Source of the DNA: an uncultured Gallionellaceae bacterium
GTDB taxonomy: Bacteria > Pseudomonadota > Gammaproteobacteria > Burkholderiales > Gallionellaceae
Length of the DNA: 50,273 nucleotides
Assembly (NCBI GenBank): GCA_903913145.1
Contig: CAIWKC010000104.1
Coordinates: 1 to 50,273, forward strand
Direction: 5' to 3'
Shown: positions 26,764-37,736 of the stretch, one piece after another
Layout: each line of letters starts with the position of its first letter
Position numbering within the stretch: the first letter of the stretch is position 1
Position numbers and translations under genes: made by a program
Notes under the pieces: generated by a model
Databases searched by the model: none
What the model saw: only the letters and a program-made list of their open reading frames with translations
What the model was told of the DNA's origin: nothing

Positions 26764-29451
26764 TTATTTACGCCACTCATCTATTAAAGAGGCAACAAGC
26801 GCTGTCCAACCGGTTTGATGGGTTGCGCCCAATCCTTTTCCTGTGTCTCCGTCAAAATACTCGCCGAATAGTATGTAGTCACGCCAGTGAGGATCGTTCT
26901 GGAATTTTTTAACATTTCCAAATACTGCACGTTTACCATCCTTGCTTCTGGCAAATATTGATATCAATGAGTCCGCAAAATATTGGGCCATCTCTCCCAC
27001 TGCGACTTGGTTTCCATTGACATCATGAATAGTCAGTGCGTCCCCATAGGCTTTGTCGAGTTTACGCAATGATTCAATCATTAAAAAAGTGGTTGGAAAC
27101 CATATCGGCCCGCGCCAGTTTGAATTGCCCCCCTTGATCTTCGAGTCTGCTTCTGCCGGTTCATAGCTAACCACGGTATCACCTAACGTGTAAGGATTAT
27201 CTTGATGGAATTTCGACAAGCTGCGCAGTCCGAATTCGGATTTGAATTCTGAGGTATCCCACACACGTTGCAAAATGCGGTTTAATTGTTCCGGAGAGAC
27301 GATGGTCAATACAAGTGTTTTTTCATTTTTCCGGATCACTGTATTGACACAATGGGAGACTAGTTCCTGACGGTTATTGACGAACCAATTCAGATTGACG
27401 GTAAATTCTTTGTAAGGTTTGATCCATTGCTCTTCCAGTCGCTCAACCGCAAAAAGCGGAATCAGCCCCACCAGAGACCTTACCCTGAGTTTTTCAAATT
27501 TTCCGTCAGGGTAGCGAATGACATCGTAAAAAAATCCGTCCTTTTCGTCCCAAAGGTTTTGATCCCCATGCTCTCCCATGCGTTTCATCGCGGCACCAAC
27601 GTAGACATAATGCTGAAAATACTTGGTTGCCAGGCTTTCATAAACCGGATTTTGCTTGGCCAATTCCAGAGCGATGCGCATCAGGTTCTGGCAAAACATT
27701 CCCATCCATCCGGTTGCATCGGATTGCTGCAACACTGCACCACCGGGAAGTTTTTTGGAACGGTCAAACAGGGTAATATTATCCAGCCCGAGAAATCCGC
27801 CTTCAAATATATTGTTTCCGGCGGGGTCAACTTTATTCACCCACCAGGTAAAGTTGATCATTAATTTATGGAAGCATTTTTCAAGGAAAGCATAGTCAGC
27901 TTTGCCGGAGCGAATACGATCCATGTTAAATACACGCCACACTGCCCAAGCATGCACCGGCGGATTCAGATCACTGAATTCCCATTCGTACGCGGGAATT
28001 TGCCCGTTTGGATGTTGGAACTGCTCGAACAACATGAACCAAAGTTGTTTCTTGGCAAAAGCGGGATCGATGATTGCGATAGGTACCGTGTGAAAAGCAA
28101 GATCCCAAGCCGCAAACCAGGGATATTCCCATTTATCCGGCATTGAAATAATGCGCTGCGAATTGAGATGGCGCCAGTGCTGATTTCGTATGCTCTTACG
28201 TGATTGTGGAGGCGGCGTTCCCGGTTGATCACCCTCCATCCATTTATTGACATCAAAAATATAATTTTGTTTTCCCCACATCAGTCCGGCAAATGCCTGC
28301 CTTTGTATCAAACACTCGTCTGTACTTGCTTTGGTCGGATGTATTGAATTGTAGAATTCATCCGCATCGTTTTTGCACCGTTCAAAAATGGCATCCGTAT
28401 CAGCAAAAGGATTCTTGAGGATTTCCTGAGTGATGCGCAGTTCAATCGTGGTTTTCCCCCCGGCTGGAACCATGCGCTCATAATTAATGCACGCTTTGGT
28501 TCCTTTCATTTCGGGATTAACACAGGGTTCACCATTGATTATGTGGCGGTGAAAAGCATCCTTAAAAAAGTTTCGACCATCTGCCGCCGCTGCGCCATAC
28601 AATTTTGCCTTGTTGGTTTCGTTGTCCGTAAATAGCGGAGTGCCGTCGGCTTCACAGTAGAGATAGCGACGCCCCACCTTATATTCGAAAGGCAGATTAT
28701 CAAGTCCTGTAGCTTCAGAGTCATCTGCCACCAGACATGAATAATTTTTAGTGGTTTTGACAAGGCTTAAAACTGGCTCTTGCTCCCGATCAGTACTCCA
28801 TGACCAAGTATTTCGAAACCACAAATTTGGGATGATATTGATCGGTGCTTCTTCAGGCCCCCGGTTGTGGGCTTCAATACGAATACAGATATCTTCGGGA
28901 GACACTTTTGCGTAAGTCACAAACACATCGAAGTAGCGGTCTTCCTCGAAAATTCCGGTATCGATCAATTCAAACTCGGGGCCGCTACCTTTTCTGGCCC
29001 GATTCTCGTCAATCAATTTTTGATAGGGATATTCAGCTTGCGGATACTTGTAGAGATAACGCATGTAGCTGTGGGTCGGCGTGCTATCCAGATAGAAGTA
29101 ATAATCTTTGACATCTTCCCCATGATTTCCTTGGGTATGAGTAACCCCGAAAGCACGTTCTTTTAGAATCGGGTCCTTACGATTCCATAAGGCCAAGCCG
29201 AAGCAAAGTAATTGGTAACGATCACAAAAACCTCCCAGCCCGTCCTCCCCCCATCGGTAGGCTTTGCTTCTGGCCATGTCGTGAGATAGAAAGTCCCAAG
29301 CTTCACCATCCGGGCTGTAATCCTCCCGCACCGTTCCCCAGGAACGCTCACTAAGATATGGTCCCCATTTTCTCCACTTGATTTGCTCGGGCCCATCAGC
29401 TTCAGTCAGCCGTTGATATTCACTGGTAAGCTTGAAATCTTTCTTGCTCAT
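26764..29451 (-). CDS. GH63-like glycoside hydrolase (mannosyl-oligosaccharide glucosidase family)
   Basis: The 895-residue cytosolic protein has no signal peptide. The N-terminal region has [19 protein letters not shown] and [19 protein letters not shown], typical of bacterial GH63 proteins. The C-terminal (alpha/alpha)6 barrel includes [34 protein letters not shown] and [13 protein letters not shown]. The family cleaves alpha-glucosides, and bacterial members act on small compatible-solute-type or storage glucosides; the substrate here is unknown. It is convergent with the BLUF gene and divergent from fhs. Confidence 0.87.
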   Translation of the reverse strand: MSKKDFKLTSEYQRLTEADGPEQIKWRKWGPYLSERSWGTVREDYSPDGEAWDFLSHDMARSKAYRWGEDGLGGFCDRYQLLCFGLALWNRKDPILKERAFGVTHTQGNHGEDVKDYYFYLDSTPTHSYMRYLYKYPQAEYPYQKLIDENRARKGSGPEFELIDTGIFEEDRYFDVFVTYAKVSPEDICIRIEAHNRGPEEAPINIIPNLWFRNTWSWSTDREQEPVLSLVKTTKNYSCLVADDSEATGLDNLPFEYKVGRRYLYCEADGTPLFTDNETNKAKLYGAAAADGRNFFKDAFHRHIINGEPCVNPEMKGTKACINYERMVPAGGKTTIELRITQEILKNPFADTDAIFERCKNDADEFYNSIHPTKASTDECLIQRQAFAGLMWGKQNYIFDVNKWMEGDQPGTPPPQSRKSIRNQHWRHLNSQRIISMPDKWEYPWFAAWDLAFHTVPIAIIDPAFAKKQLWFMLFEQFQHPNGQIPAYEWEFSDLNPPVHAWAVWRVFNMDRIRSGKADYAFLEKCFHKLMINFTWWVNKVDPAGNNIFEGGFLGLDNITLFDRSKKLPGGAVLQQSDATGWMGMFCQNLMRIALELAKQNPVYESLATKYFQHYVYVGAAMKRMGEHGDQNLWDEKDGFFYDVIRYPDGKFEKLRVRSLVGLIPLFAVERLEEQWIKPYKEFTVNLNWFVNNRQELVSHCVNTVIRKNEKTLVLTIVSPEQLNRILQRVWDTSEFKSEFGLRSLSKFHQDNPYTLGDTVVSYEPAEADSKIKGGNSNWRGPIWFPTTFLMIESLRKLDKAYGDALTIHDVNGNQVAVGEMAQYFADSLISIFARSKDGKRAVFGNVKKFQNDPHWRDYILFGEYFDGDTGKGLGATHQTGWTALVASLIDEWRK

Positions 29452-29823
29452 CGTTTAACCTGGCTCTATCAAAGTTAATTTCTCCTAAGTGAAAACAATC
29501 TTACACCAACTTTGCAGGTATACGGATATTCCTGCTGACACAAATATTCCTATTTGTTCGCTGGATGCTGATTGGGTGCTTTCCGGCGAAAATTCTTCCT
29601 TGCTATTAGCTGATAGTTCATTTCATGTGAAAGCCAAAATTAATTGATATAGGCTATCACTAAAGCGAATGGGCTGAAGTGACTAGCCGAGTGAGCCACC
29701 ACTGCAATACGAAAACACACTTCGAACTCTAGTACAATTGCCAATGAAGGCAACTCGGAAGCAGTCATTCTGAATTTCCAATATTCAATCATTTTTCAAT
29801 ATAATTTGGAAGAGAGTTTATTT
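29452..29823. other. Divergent intergenic region between the glycosidase and fhs
   Basis: About 370 bases without a supportable gene. Nothing beyond scattered AT-rich stretches is visible. Confidence 0.5.
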
Positions 29824-31497
29824 GTGAAAAGCAATATTGAAATCGCGCAATCTGCTTCGAAAAGAACAATCATCGAACTGGCTCAAGAGAGAGCCAACAT
29901 CCCACCCGAAGCATTGGAACCTTATGGTCATTTCAAGGCGAAGCTTTCTTTGGAATATGCGGCCAGTGTGGCGCATCAACCCGACGGGAAATTGATTCTG
30001 GTCACGGCTATTTCCCCGACCCCGGCAGGTGAAGGTAAAACGACAACCACAGTGGGATTAGGCGACGGTCTGAATCATATCGGCAAAAAAGCGATGATCT
30101 GTTTGCGCGAGCCGTCCTTGGGACCGGTGTTTGGCATGAAGGGTGGCGCTGCAGGAGGTGGATATTCGCAGGTAGTTCCAATGGAGGATATTAACCTGCA
30201 TTTTACCGGCGATTTTAATGCCATTTCTCTTGCCAATAATCTGCTCTCCGCCTTGATCGACAACCACATTCATCACGGTAACGAGCTCAATATTGATACC
30301 CGGCGAATTACCTGGAAGCGCGTAATCGACATGAATGACCGTGCGCTCCGCAAGATCACCATTGGACTGGGTGGCCCCGGAAATGGTTATGTGAGGGAAG
30401 ATGGCTTCGATATTGTGGTGGCTTCGGAAGTGATGGCGATATTTTGCCTGGCAACCAGTCTGGAAGACTTGAAAGAAAAGTTGGGAAAAATAGTCATCGG
30501 CTATACGAAAGATCAAAAACCGGTGCATGCGAGCGATTTGAATGCGCAAGGTTCCATGACGGCTATGTTGCGGGATGCATTTTCTCCTAATGTCGTGCAG
30601 ACCATGGAGAATAATCTGGCGTTTATTCATGGCGGCCCGTTTGCCAATATTGCACATGGTTGCAATTCGGTTATTGCCACTTCCACCGCGTTAAAATTGG
30701 CCGATTACGTCGTCACAGAAGCAGGTTTTGGCGCTGATCTTGGCGCGGAGAAATTTATAGACATTAAATGTCGAAAATCAGGATTGCGACCTTCGGCTGT
30801 TGTGCTTGTGGCAACGGTGCGCGCCTTGAAATACCACGGTGGGATTGAGGTTCAGGAAACAAGCAAGGAAAATCTGCCCGCTTTAAAAAGAGGGCTGGTG
30901 AATCTGGAGCGTCACATAGACAATATGCGCAACCATTTTGGTTTGCCTTGCGTGGTTGCAATTAATCACCGTACCGAGGATACGTCAGCAGAAATCGATT
31001 TGTTAAGGGCGAGTGCGCTTACGCATGGTGCAGAGGTTATTGTGGCACGTCATTGGGCCGAAGGAGGCAAAGGGGCCGTCGAGCTGGCTCATGCCGTGGT
31101 AAAAATGTGCGATCAGCCAAACGATTTCAAGTTTGCTTATGAAGACCATGAAACACTTTGGAATAAAATTAAAGCTGTCGCAACAAAAATATATGGTGCT
31201 TCAGACATTGTGGCAGAAAAAAGAACGCTGGCAAAACTTGAAGGCTTGCAAAAAGCCGGCTACGGACATTTCCCGGTTTGTATAGCTAAGACACAATATT
31301 CATTTTCTACCGACCCAACACTGCGAGGTGCACCCAGTAACCATTCTCTCAATATCAGCGATGTTAGATTAGCGGCTGGTGCGGAATTTATAGTAGTTGT
31401 GTGTGCTGAAATCATGACCATGCCTGGATTGCCAAAAATTCCCTCTGCTCATTCGATTGATGTTAATGAAGACGGTATGATTGTTGGAATATTTTGA
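29824..31497 (+). CDS. fhs: Formate-tetrahydrofolate ligase
   Basis: The protein has about 557 residues, the normal family length when started at GTG 29824; GGAAGAGAG lies 7 bases upstream, so this is preferred to TTG 29806. The P-loop-like [18 protein letters not shown] is at about residues 58-75, followed by [20 protein letters not shown] and the C-terminal PGLPKIPSA. It condenses formate, ATP and tetrahydrofolate to 10-formyl-THF in one-carbon metabolism. No other folate genes are adjacent. Confidence 0.96.
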   Translation: MKSNIEIAQSASKRTIIELAQERANIPPEALEPYGHFKAKLSLEYAASVAHQPDGKLILVTAISPTPAGEGKTTTTVGLGDGLNHIGKKAMICLREPSLGPVFGMKGGAAGGGYSQVVPMEDINLHFTGDFNAISLANNLLSALIDNHIHHGNELNIDTRRITWKRVIDMNDRALRKITIGLGGPGNGYVREDGFDIVVASEVMAIFCLATSLEDLKEKLGKIVIGYTKDQKPVHASDLNAQGSMTAMLRDAFSPNVVQTMENNLAFIHGGPFANIAHGCNSVIATSTALKLADYVVTEAGFGADLGAEKFIDIKCRKSGLRPSAVVLVATVRALKYHGGIEVQETSKENLPALKRGLVNLERHIDNMRNHFGLPCVVAINHRTEDTSAEIDLLRASALTHGAEVIVARHWAEGGKGAVELAHAVVKMCDQPNDFKFAYEDHETLWNKIKAVATKIYGASDIVAEKRTLAKLEGLQKAGYGHFPVCIAKTQYSFSTDPTLRGAPSNHSLNISDVRLAAGAEFIVVVCAEIMTMPGLPKIPSAHSIDVNEDGMIVGIF

Positions 31498-31640
31498 GTA
31501 TATAGGCCGTTAGGCATATTGACCCTGCTTCTAGTGTGGAGTAGCTTTCCAGCATGAGTCCAAGCGTGATCCCCCAAATTTTAATTCAAACTTGAATTCA
31601 ATCAATCATTTCGCGCAATTTTAAATGAAAGGGAGCAATC

Positions 31641-32225
31641 ATGAAAATATCAAAATTATTTTTTGGATACGCAGGTGGAATTGCAATATTCTTATCGGTG
31701 CTGCTGGTACTCATTACAGACAATGCAGTTGCAGGCCCGTTGAATGGATTTAGTATAAATGCCGGCGGCGTAAGTAACAGTATGTCTGCGACTTTAAATG
31801 CCGGTGGCAGTCCGTATTCATACATTAGTTCCGGGCTAAGTGTTGGCTTGGATTATCAGATCGCGATGTCTGAAAATATTTCCCTCAATCCCTTTCTTAT
31901 GTCTTCCAGCGAAATTACATCAGGTACTTTGAAATCGGGAACGACAGCAGGTCACGGCATTTTTGGTTTGCAACTTAGGTACTGGATAAATGACATGTAC
32001 ATTGGAGGACATTTTGCAAGTTATTCAGAAGCGCTAGTAAATTCGGCAAGTAATCCGACAACTACTTCAGGAACAGGCGGGGGCGGAGGTGTCGTTGTGG
32101 GCTGGGAGCCTGCAAATAGTAAATGGTATTTGATGGGTCAATATGATTCTGCAAACATAAAATATACTGATGCGGATGTTAAATTGACTGGCGCACGTAT
32201 AAGCATCGGATATCGATGGAAATGA
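31641..32225 (+). CDS. Outer-membrane beta-barrel-like protein
   Basis: The 194-residue protein has a signal peptide (about 1-31, ending AVA) and alternating strands typical of an 8-stranded barrel (SVGLDYQIAMSENISLNPFLM, FGLQLRYWINDMYIGGHFA, ARISIGYRW). The ATG is preceded by AAGGGAG. I do not recognise a specific family; it resembles small OmpW/OmpA-like barrels only in general pattern. Confidence 0.7.
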   Translation: MKISKLFFGYAGGIAIFLSVLLVLITDNAVAGPLNGFSINAGGVSNSMSATLNAGGSPYSYISSGLSVGLDYQIAMSENISLNPFLMSSSEITSGTLKSGTTAGHGIFGLQLRYWINDMYIGGHFASYSEALVNSASNPTTTSGTGGGGGVVVGWEPANSKWYLMGQYDSANIKYTDADVKLTGARISIGYRWK

Positions 32226-32319
32226 AAGTTGGGCTTTAGAGGCTCCCATTATTTATGTTATTTCAAATTGCCTGTAGGCAGAATTCCGTGATGAAATAAC
32301 TTTTAATCGGAGAATTTAA

Positions 32320-32550
32320 ATGAGAAAAATTTCGGCCATTTTGGTGCTCGGACTGGCACTGGTTTCACCCGCTTCAGCAGATAGCTTTTATGGTGCTTTT
32401 GAGTTGGGTGTCGCAAATGGAAATGATATATGTGCAGGGTCACCTCAATACGGTTGGGATGGTTGTGGAAATATACCAAGCATGCGTCGGGTCGACATCG
32501 GTTATCAATTTAACCCGGCTCGGAGAACGGAATTCAGCACCGAGACGTGA
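32320..32550 (+). pseudogene. Truncated outer-membrane protein (N-terminal part only)
   Basis: The 76 residues begin with a good signal peptide (MRKISAILVLGLALVSPASA) and a first barrel segment, FYGAFELGVANG, with two Cys (NDICAG and DGCGN). It reaches VDIGYQFNP and then stops. Related barrels continue for 100 or more residues after a GYQFNP strand. No frame after the stop resumes recognisable barrel sequence. CGGAG before the ATG shows that the initiation signals survive. It could instead be a genuine short secreted protein. Confidence 0.5.
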
Positions 32551-32808
32551 GTCGAAAACGAAATGTAATTTTCAAATAGACCAATACAAAGTAGACCATT
32601 GAAGTTAATTTTTCTATTGCGACTGTTGGTAGGACATCAATTCCAAATTTAAAAATCACCAAGTAATAATTCAGATTTTCCTAAATTTGGCTCAGGCCAG
32701 ATGTTATGCCATCAATTTTGTAAAGTTCTTCTTGAATACAAAACGCCTAGTCAGGTATTCTTAAAGTCAGGCGCTGTACTTCAAACTCAAATCACGATTA
32801 CCTAATAT

Positions 32809-33543
32809 ATGCAAATTTACAAGAAATTTTGCGACGGTATGCCAGACTATCTGGTGCGTTATTATTGGTGGGCATATTTGTGGCGATATGGCATCTGGTT
32901 TTTTGACCATCAAGTTATCATCAATACGATCTTGTTTGGACAATATGAGAAGCTCCTAAATAAAACGCTGATTCATCTCGACGACAAACCTTTCGCGAGA
33001 ATCCTGCAATTGACCTGTGTTTACGGCAAGTTGACTCACTCATTACTTATCAACACAAAAAATGAGGTTCACATTTGTGATGTCTCAATAAGCCAATTGC
33101 AATTGACGCGCCTCAAATCCGCGGGTGCCGCGAACCGATGTCATTTCTCACGCATGAATGCAGAGAGTCTAGGGTATAGCACCAATTCGTTTGACCAAGT
33201 GCTCGTATTTTTTTTGCTGCATGAAATGCCACCTGATGCCCGTCAAAATACTTATAGTGAAATCGCACGGGTTGTTAAACCGGGAGGCTCGGTATTGATT
33301 ACTGAATATGCGGAAACACCAATTCGGCATTGGTTGTATCGATTTGTTCCATTTCGCCTATTAATATGTCGTCTTGAGCCTTTCCTAAGCAGATTTTGTG
33401 AAGAAAACGTAGAAGCAAAGATTCGCAATGCGCTCAAATTGAATGGAAAGTCGCTGAATGGCGACCCGAAGGTCGAATATTGTTTTGAAAAGTATTATCG
33501 CGTGATGCGAATTGATGTAATGGCAGAAAACAATCTGCGCTGA
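32809..33543 (+). CDS. rquA: RquA-like SAM-dependent enzyme (rhodoquinone biosynthesis type)
   Basis: The 244-residue protein has a class I methyltransferase fold. The N-terminal MPDYLVRYYWWAYLWRYGIWFFDHQ, the atypical motif I QLTCVYGKLTHSL (in place of the usual glycine-rich loop) and VFFLLHEMPPDARQNTYSEIARVVKPGG match what I recall of RquA proteins, which replace a methoxy group of ubiquinone by an amine to make rhodoquinone for fumarate respiration. Ordinary UbiE-like methyltransferases lack these features. No clear Shine-Dalgarno precedes the ATG. Upstream genes encode envelope proteins, so context does not help. The assignment rests on remembered motifs. Confidence 0.68.
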   Translation: MQIYKKFCDGMPDYLVRYYWWAYLWRYGIWFFDHQVIINTILFGQYEKLLNKTLIHLDDKPFARILQLTCVYGKLTHSLLINTKNEVHICDVSISQLQLTRLKSAGAANRCHFSRMNAESLGYSTNSFDQVLVFFLLHEMPPDARQNTYSEIARVVKPGGSVLITEYAETPIRHWLYRFVPFRLLICRLEPFLSRFCEENVEAKIRNALKLNGKSLNGDPKVEYCFEKYYRVMRIDVMAENNLR

Positions 33544-33853
33544 AATGACAAATTGCCCCTTATTTGAAAATCTCGGTTAAGCAGGCATCACTGTAATATC
33601 ACTCTGAAATATTTTTGGGTTTGGTCGGGGTCAGCTTTGTCAAAGCTGACTTTGACGGTTGCGATGTATCGAGCTGTGAACACCATGCTAATAAGAAATG
33701 GAGTATTAAAATAACTGGACGATAACCATACTTTAAGATAGGTTATTGTTATCTCCACTTTTCTTGACCGGAGATTATTCATCAGAATTCAGCAAGTTTG
33801 TTGATCTTATATATTTGCTTATTTGCTTTCAGATGCGGTTTGGCGGGAGCTTT
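33544..33853. other. Intergenic region with a near-perfect palindrome
   Basis: About 310 bases between rquA and the HD-GYP gene. The notable item is GTCAGCTTTG-T-CAAAGCTGAC at 33630-33650, described separately. I see no ORF. Confidence 0.55.
33630..33650. repeat. 21-base palindrome
   Basis: Ten-base arms GTCAGCTTTG / CAAAGCTGAC surround one T. TTTGACGG follows, a poor T-tract, so it fits an operator or a weak terminator of rquA equally well. Confidence 0.6.
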
Positions 33854-35071
33854 ATGTCAATCGTTTTGCTTATGTTGTCTTCGGCGCACGTCATTGTTTC
33901 GGTGCTGTTCATCATCGCGGTTTTCGAAATGAAATTATATTTCAGGCTGACTGATATTCACCAAAAATGGGTGAACAACTGTATTTTGATACTGCTGGGC
34001 GTTTCAACCGTATTATTTCATTTGCATACACTCGACCCCGATGTTTTCATCGACATGCGCGGTGCCGGCGTTGCCATTGCAACCCTGTTCGGCGGATTTC
34101 ATATTGGTCTGATAACTACTTTCTTAGAGATTACTGTACGTACTTTTTACGGTGGCTCAGTATTTGTTGACTCTATTGTTATCCTGCTTGATTTTGCAAT
34201 TGTTGTTCTCGTCATAAAGATTGTTGCTGCTCATGACGGAAATGTCAGATGGTATGCAGTGACGTTTGCGGGAGTGCTAATAGGCGCATCCGAATCGGCA
34301 GGGTGGTTATTGAATATTCCGTTCGAAAGAGGATTGAGCCTGTTCAAGGAATATGGATTTGAGGATTTTACAGTACAGATTATTTCCACATTATTATACG
34401 GCTGGTTGTTCAAAATGAATGAAGGTCGTCTTCGTGCCATTCAGCATTCAAAAACACATGCCGCTCAATTACATTTAACATTGCAAAGCGCGGTTGATGC
34501 ACTGTCCACGGCAATGGGCCACCGTGATCTGGCAACGATGGGCCATGAACGGCGTGTGGCTAATCTTGCGGTGAGAGTTGGAAAAGTATTGGGCTTAAGC
34601 GCGGATCAGCTAGATGGATTGCATATGGCGGCAACCGTGCATGATGTTGGTCTCATCCGTGCACCGACAGAAATACTAACACGTCCGCGCAAGCTGATTC
34701 CTGAAGAATTTGAATTGCTCAAGCTTCATTCAGAAGATGGTTACCATATTCTCAAGGACGTTCCTTTTCCTTGGCCAATTGCAGAAATTGTTTATCAACA
34801 TCACGAAAATGTAGATGGCAGTGGATACCCCCGAGGTTTACGCGGAGAGCAATTATTGTTAGAGACGCGCATTTTGCGGGTGTGTGATGTTATTGAAGCC
34901 ATGTTGTCACATCGACCTTTTCGCCGGGCATTATCTATTGAACAGGTAATGGATGAATTGTTGAAATATAAAGGCTCGATGTTCGACGAGAAAATTGTCG
35001 GCATCTGCATTAATTTGTTTCAGGAAGAAAGTTATGTTTTTCCGGCCTACTCAGTTGGAAAGACGTCATGA
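33854..35071 (+). CDS. Membrane HD-GYP cyclic-di-GMP phosphodiesterase with a 5TM-LYT-like sensor
   Basis: The protein has about 405 residues. ATG 33854 is chosen because GGGAG lies 5 bases upstream; the track's TTG start lacks one. The first about 200 residues carry five to six membrane helices (ILILLGVSTVLFHLH, GFHIGLITTFLEITVRTFYGG) resembling the 5TM-LYT sensor of LytS. The C-terminal HD-GYP domain is intact: VHDVGLIRAPTEIL, KLHSEDGYHIL, VYQHHENVDGSGYPRG. HD-GYP enzymes hydrolyse c-di-GMP (or cGAMP). It overlaps the next gene by 4 bases, so the two phosphodiesterases are coupled. Confidence 0.88.
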   Translation: MSIVLLMLSSAHVIVSVLFIIAVFEMKLYFRLTDIHQKWVNNCILILLGVSTVLFHLHTLDPDVFIDMRGAGVAIATLFGGFHIGLITTFLEITVRTFYGGSVFVDSIVILLDFAIVVLVIKIVAAHDGNVRWYAVTFAGVLIGASESAGWLLNIPFERGLSLFKEYGFEDFTVQIISTLLYGWLFKMNEGRLRAIQHSKTHAAQLHLTLQSAVDALSTAMGHRDLATMGHERRVANLAVRVGKVLGLSADQLDGLHMAATVHDVGLIRAPTEILTRPRKLIPEEFELLKLHSEDGYHILKDVPFPWPIAEIVYQHHENVDGSGYPRGLRGEQLLLETRILRVCDVIEAMLSHRPFRRALSIEQVMDELLKYKGSMFDEKIVGICINLFQEESYVFPAYSVGKTS

Positions 35072-37413
35072 ATAAACAAGCCAATAAACTCGTCAGTCAA
35101 ATCATGACTAGAGATATGGTGATTATGTCCGCAACTACCCCTTTGGTTGAAGCGGCCAAGCGCATTGAGCTTGCACGTATCAGCAGTCTATTGGTGGAAG
35201 AGTATGGAGTGCCGGTTGGCATTCTCACGGAACGTGACATTATGAGAGCGCTCTGGCAAGGCGTGTCTGTTGAATCCCATGTGGCCAGTGTTATGACCAG
35301 AGGTCTCATTAGTGTAGATGAAAACGAAACAGTGCATGCCGCATATCACAATATGGCTTTGCACTCTATTCGCCATTTGGTTGTGATGAATAAAGACCTA
35401 AAGCCAGTCGGAGTGATCAGCGAAACCGATTTTCGCAAACAGCGCGGAATAGAAAGCTTTGTCGGAGCAATTGATGTGGGCGGCACAATGAGTCAATCTT
35501 TTGTGCATGCAACGGGTGACTTAACCGTACGAGACTCCGCACGCCTGATGCAAACACAAAAGGCAAGCTGCACTATCGTGGTTGAACATGAACTCCCTGT
35601 CGGGGTAGTCACAGAACGCGATATGGTTAGACTGTTTCGTAACCAGTCGGCGAATCTCACATTGCGCGAAGTAATGACCTCGCCGGTGACAGTGGTGATC
35701 CCCGAAGTTTTGCTGATTGAGGCCGTTCGCCAGATGCAGCAATTGCGTATTCGCAGATTAGTCGTCGTGGACAAAGACGGCAAGTTGATCGGGATACTGA
35801 ACGAGCACGACATTCTGCGTCACATTGAAGATGAATATGTTCAGATGCTGCAACTGCTTGTTGCCCAGCAGGCTCAAGAACTTAATGAGGATAAGTTCCG
35901 CGCAGTGGTCAATAATGTGCCAGACAAGATTGTGGTTAAAGATGACTTATTCAATTATGTCTCATGTAACTTGAGCTACGCCGCTGATCTCGGTTTCGCT
36001 CCCGATGAAATTATTGGCAAGTCGGATTTCGATTATTTCCCCAAAGAATTGGCAGAGCGCTATCGTACTGATGATCGCAAAGTGCTGTTAGGCGGCGAGA
36101 CGCTAACTATTGAAGAGCCGTATCTAAAAAACGGGGAGAGATGCTGGATTCGAACTACCAAGGCACCGATGCGAACCGACACAGGGCAGATTTCCGGTGT
36201 GGTGTCGATATTTCACGATATTACCCTGAAAAAGAAATATGTAGATGAATTACGGCAACGTACTTGGGCTTTGGAGGCGATTACTGCGTGTAATAAAGCA
36301 GTTTCGGAAGCAGACAATGAACACGGCATTTGGCATGATGCTTGTGTGGCACTGACGGCTGATGATAAGTTTGGACTGGTATGGATAGGTTGGGCTGAGC
36401 ATACGCCTGACAAGAAAGTAAGGCTGCTAGCTTTTGCCGGAAAAGCAAAGGCGGCATTGCAAGATTTTCGTGCATCCTGGGGAGACAATGAATTCGGGAA
36501 TGGCCCTGCCGGCAAGGCGATTCGTCTGAATCAAACACAAGTGGGCAATGATGCGGTAGAGCAACTTGAAGGTGATGCCCATACTTTCTCTTTAAAAGAT
36601 TTCGGCATTCGTTCCTATCTTGCAGTGCCAATCAGGATGAATCACAGCGTTGTTGGTGTCATGATGGCATGCGCCTATGAGCAAGAAGCCTTTACCGACG
36701 TTACGGTTAAACTGTTCGAAGATTTGGGTAGAAGTATCAGTTTTGGCGTCGAGTCTCTTATTCATCGACAGGCTCATCTGAATGTTGTCGAGGCACAACG
36801 CAGACAGTCTGTGAAGATGGAAAAATCGCTTGAAGACGCATTGACAGCAATTGCAGCTACGTTGGAACAGCGTGATCCCTATACCGCAGGTCATCAAAAG
36901 CATGTGGCCAATCTTGCCGTTTTGATTGGTAAAGAAATGGGCGTCAACGATTTTAGCTTGCGCGGTTTGTATCTGGCCGGAATCGTTCATGACTTGGGCA
37001 AAGTCCAAGTTCCGTCAGAAATATTGACCAAGCCAAGCCGCCTTTCAACTGTCGAGTTTAATTTGGTCAAATTACATCCCGAAGTTGGCTACAACATTCT
37101 CAGGCCGATTGATTTTCCATGGCCTATCGCCGATATGGTGCGTCAACATCATGAGTATCTGGACGGCACAGGATATCCATTGGGTTTGACATCCGAGAAA
37201 ATTATGTTGGAGTCAAAAATATTAACCGTAGCAGATATTGTCGAGTCAATGTCGGCTGATCGGCCATATCGGCCTGCACTCGGCATAGAGATAGCCATTC
37301 AGGAAATATTAAGGTTGCGTGGTGTCAGGCTGGATGAGGCAGCGGTCGATGCGTGCGTGAAGATTCTCAGGCGTGGTGACTTTGTTCCAGTGCCACTTGC
37401 GTTACAAGGATGA
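35068..37413 (+). CDS. CBS-PAS-GAF-HD-GYP signalling phosphodiesterase
   Basis: The 781-residue soluble protein has four CBS motifs in two pairs (about 8-125 and 130-260; repeated GVxTERDxxR/GILNEHDILR ends), a PAS domain (about 275-390), a GAF domain (about 400-565) and an intact HD-GYP domain (about 590-775; VHDLGKVQVPSEIL, HHEYLDGTGYPLG). CBS pairs usually bind adenine nucleotides, so the enzyme may link energy charge and a redox or ligand signal to c-di-GMP removal. ATG overlaps the preceding HD-GYP gene stop. The four-CBS plus PAS plus GAF arrangement is unusually sensor-rich. Confidence 0.92.
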   Translation: MNKQANKLVSQIMTRDMVIMSATTPLVEAAKRIELARISSLLVEEYGVPVGILTERDIMRALWQGVSVESHVASVMTRGLISVDENETVHAAYHNMALHSIRHLVVMNKDLKPVGVISETDFRKQRGIESFVGAIDVGGTMSQSFVHATGDLTVRDSARLMQTQKASCTIVVEHELPVGVVTERDMVRLFRNQSANLTLREVMTSPVTVVIPEVLLIEAVRQMQQLRIRRLVVVDKDGKLIGILNEHDILRHIEDEYVQMLQLLVAQQAQELNEDKFRAVVNNVPDKIVVKDDLFNYVSCNLSYAADLGFAPDEIIGKSDFDYFPKELAERYRTDDRKVLLGGETLTIEEPYLKNGERCWIRTTKAPMRTDTGQISGVVSIFHDITLKKKYVDELRQRTWALEAITACNKAVSEADNEHGIWHDACVALTADDKFGLVWIGWAEHTPDKKVRLLAFAGKAKAALQDFRASWGDNEFGNGPAGKAIRLNQTQVGNDAVEQLEGDAHTFSLKDFGIRSYLAVPIRMNHSVVGVMMACAYEQEAFTDVTVKLFEDLGRSISFGVESLIHRQAHLNVVEAQRRQSVKMEKSLEDALTAIAATLEQRDPYTAGHQKHVANLAVLIGKEMGVNDFSLRGLYLAGIVHDLGKVQVPSEILTKPSRLSTVEFNLVKLHPEVGYNILRPIDFPWPIADMVRQHHEYLDGTGYPLGLTSEKIMLESKILTVADIVESMSADRPYRPALGIEIAIQEILRLRGVRLDEAAVDACVKILRRGDFVPVPLALQG

Positions 37414-37736
37414 TTTTTGAGCTGTAGCAGATCTACCGGCGCAATTGGTTTGGCTACGTGAAATTAAGGCAGTTCATAGAAGGTCAGCGGTTGTTTCATG
37501 GCAAGTTCGATTTTGTCATCACCCACAAAAGTATGTGTGACCTTCAGCTTAATACTTGACAATTATACTTGGTTATGAGAGTATTTAATGCGTTTTGTTG
37601 ATAACGCTGTTTTATTTTTTATTATTAAATAGATAGTTGCAATCCAAGCCTGGTTTGATTGGAATTCTTGAAACAAAGTGTGACAGTGTCTTTCGACACT
37701 CTTGTTGAGTCTATTTTTAAAGTGAAGGAGAATAAA
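37414..37736. other. Leader region of the small membrane peptide gene
   Basis: About 320 bases without a gene. TTGACA occurs at 37556-37561, but the possible -10 (GAGTAT, spacing 17) is weak. A short hairpin AGTGTC-TTTC-GACACT lies at 37685-37700, about 35 bases before the ATG, in the probable leader. Confidence 0.4.
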
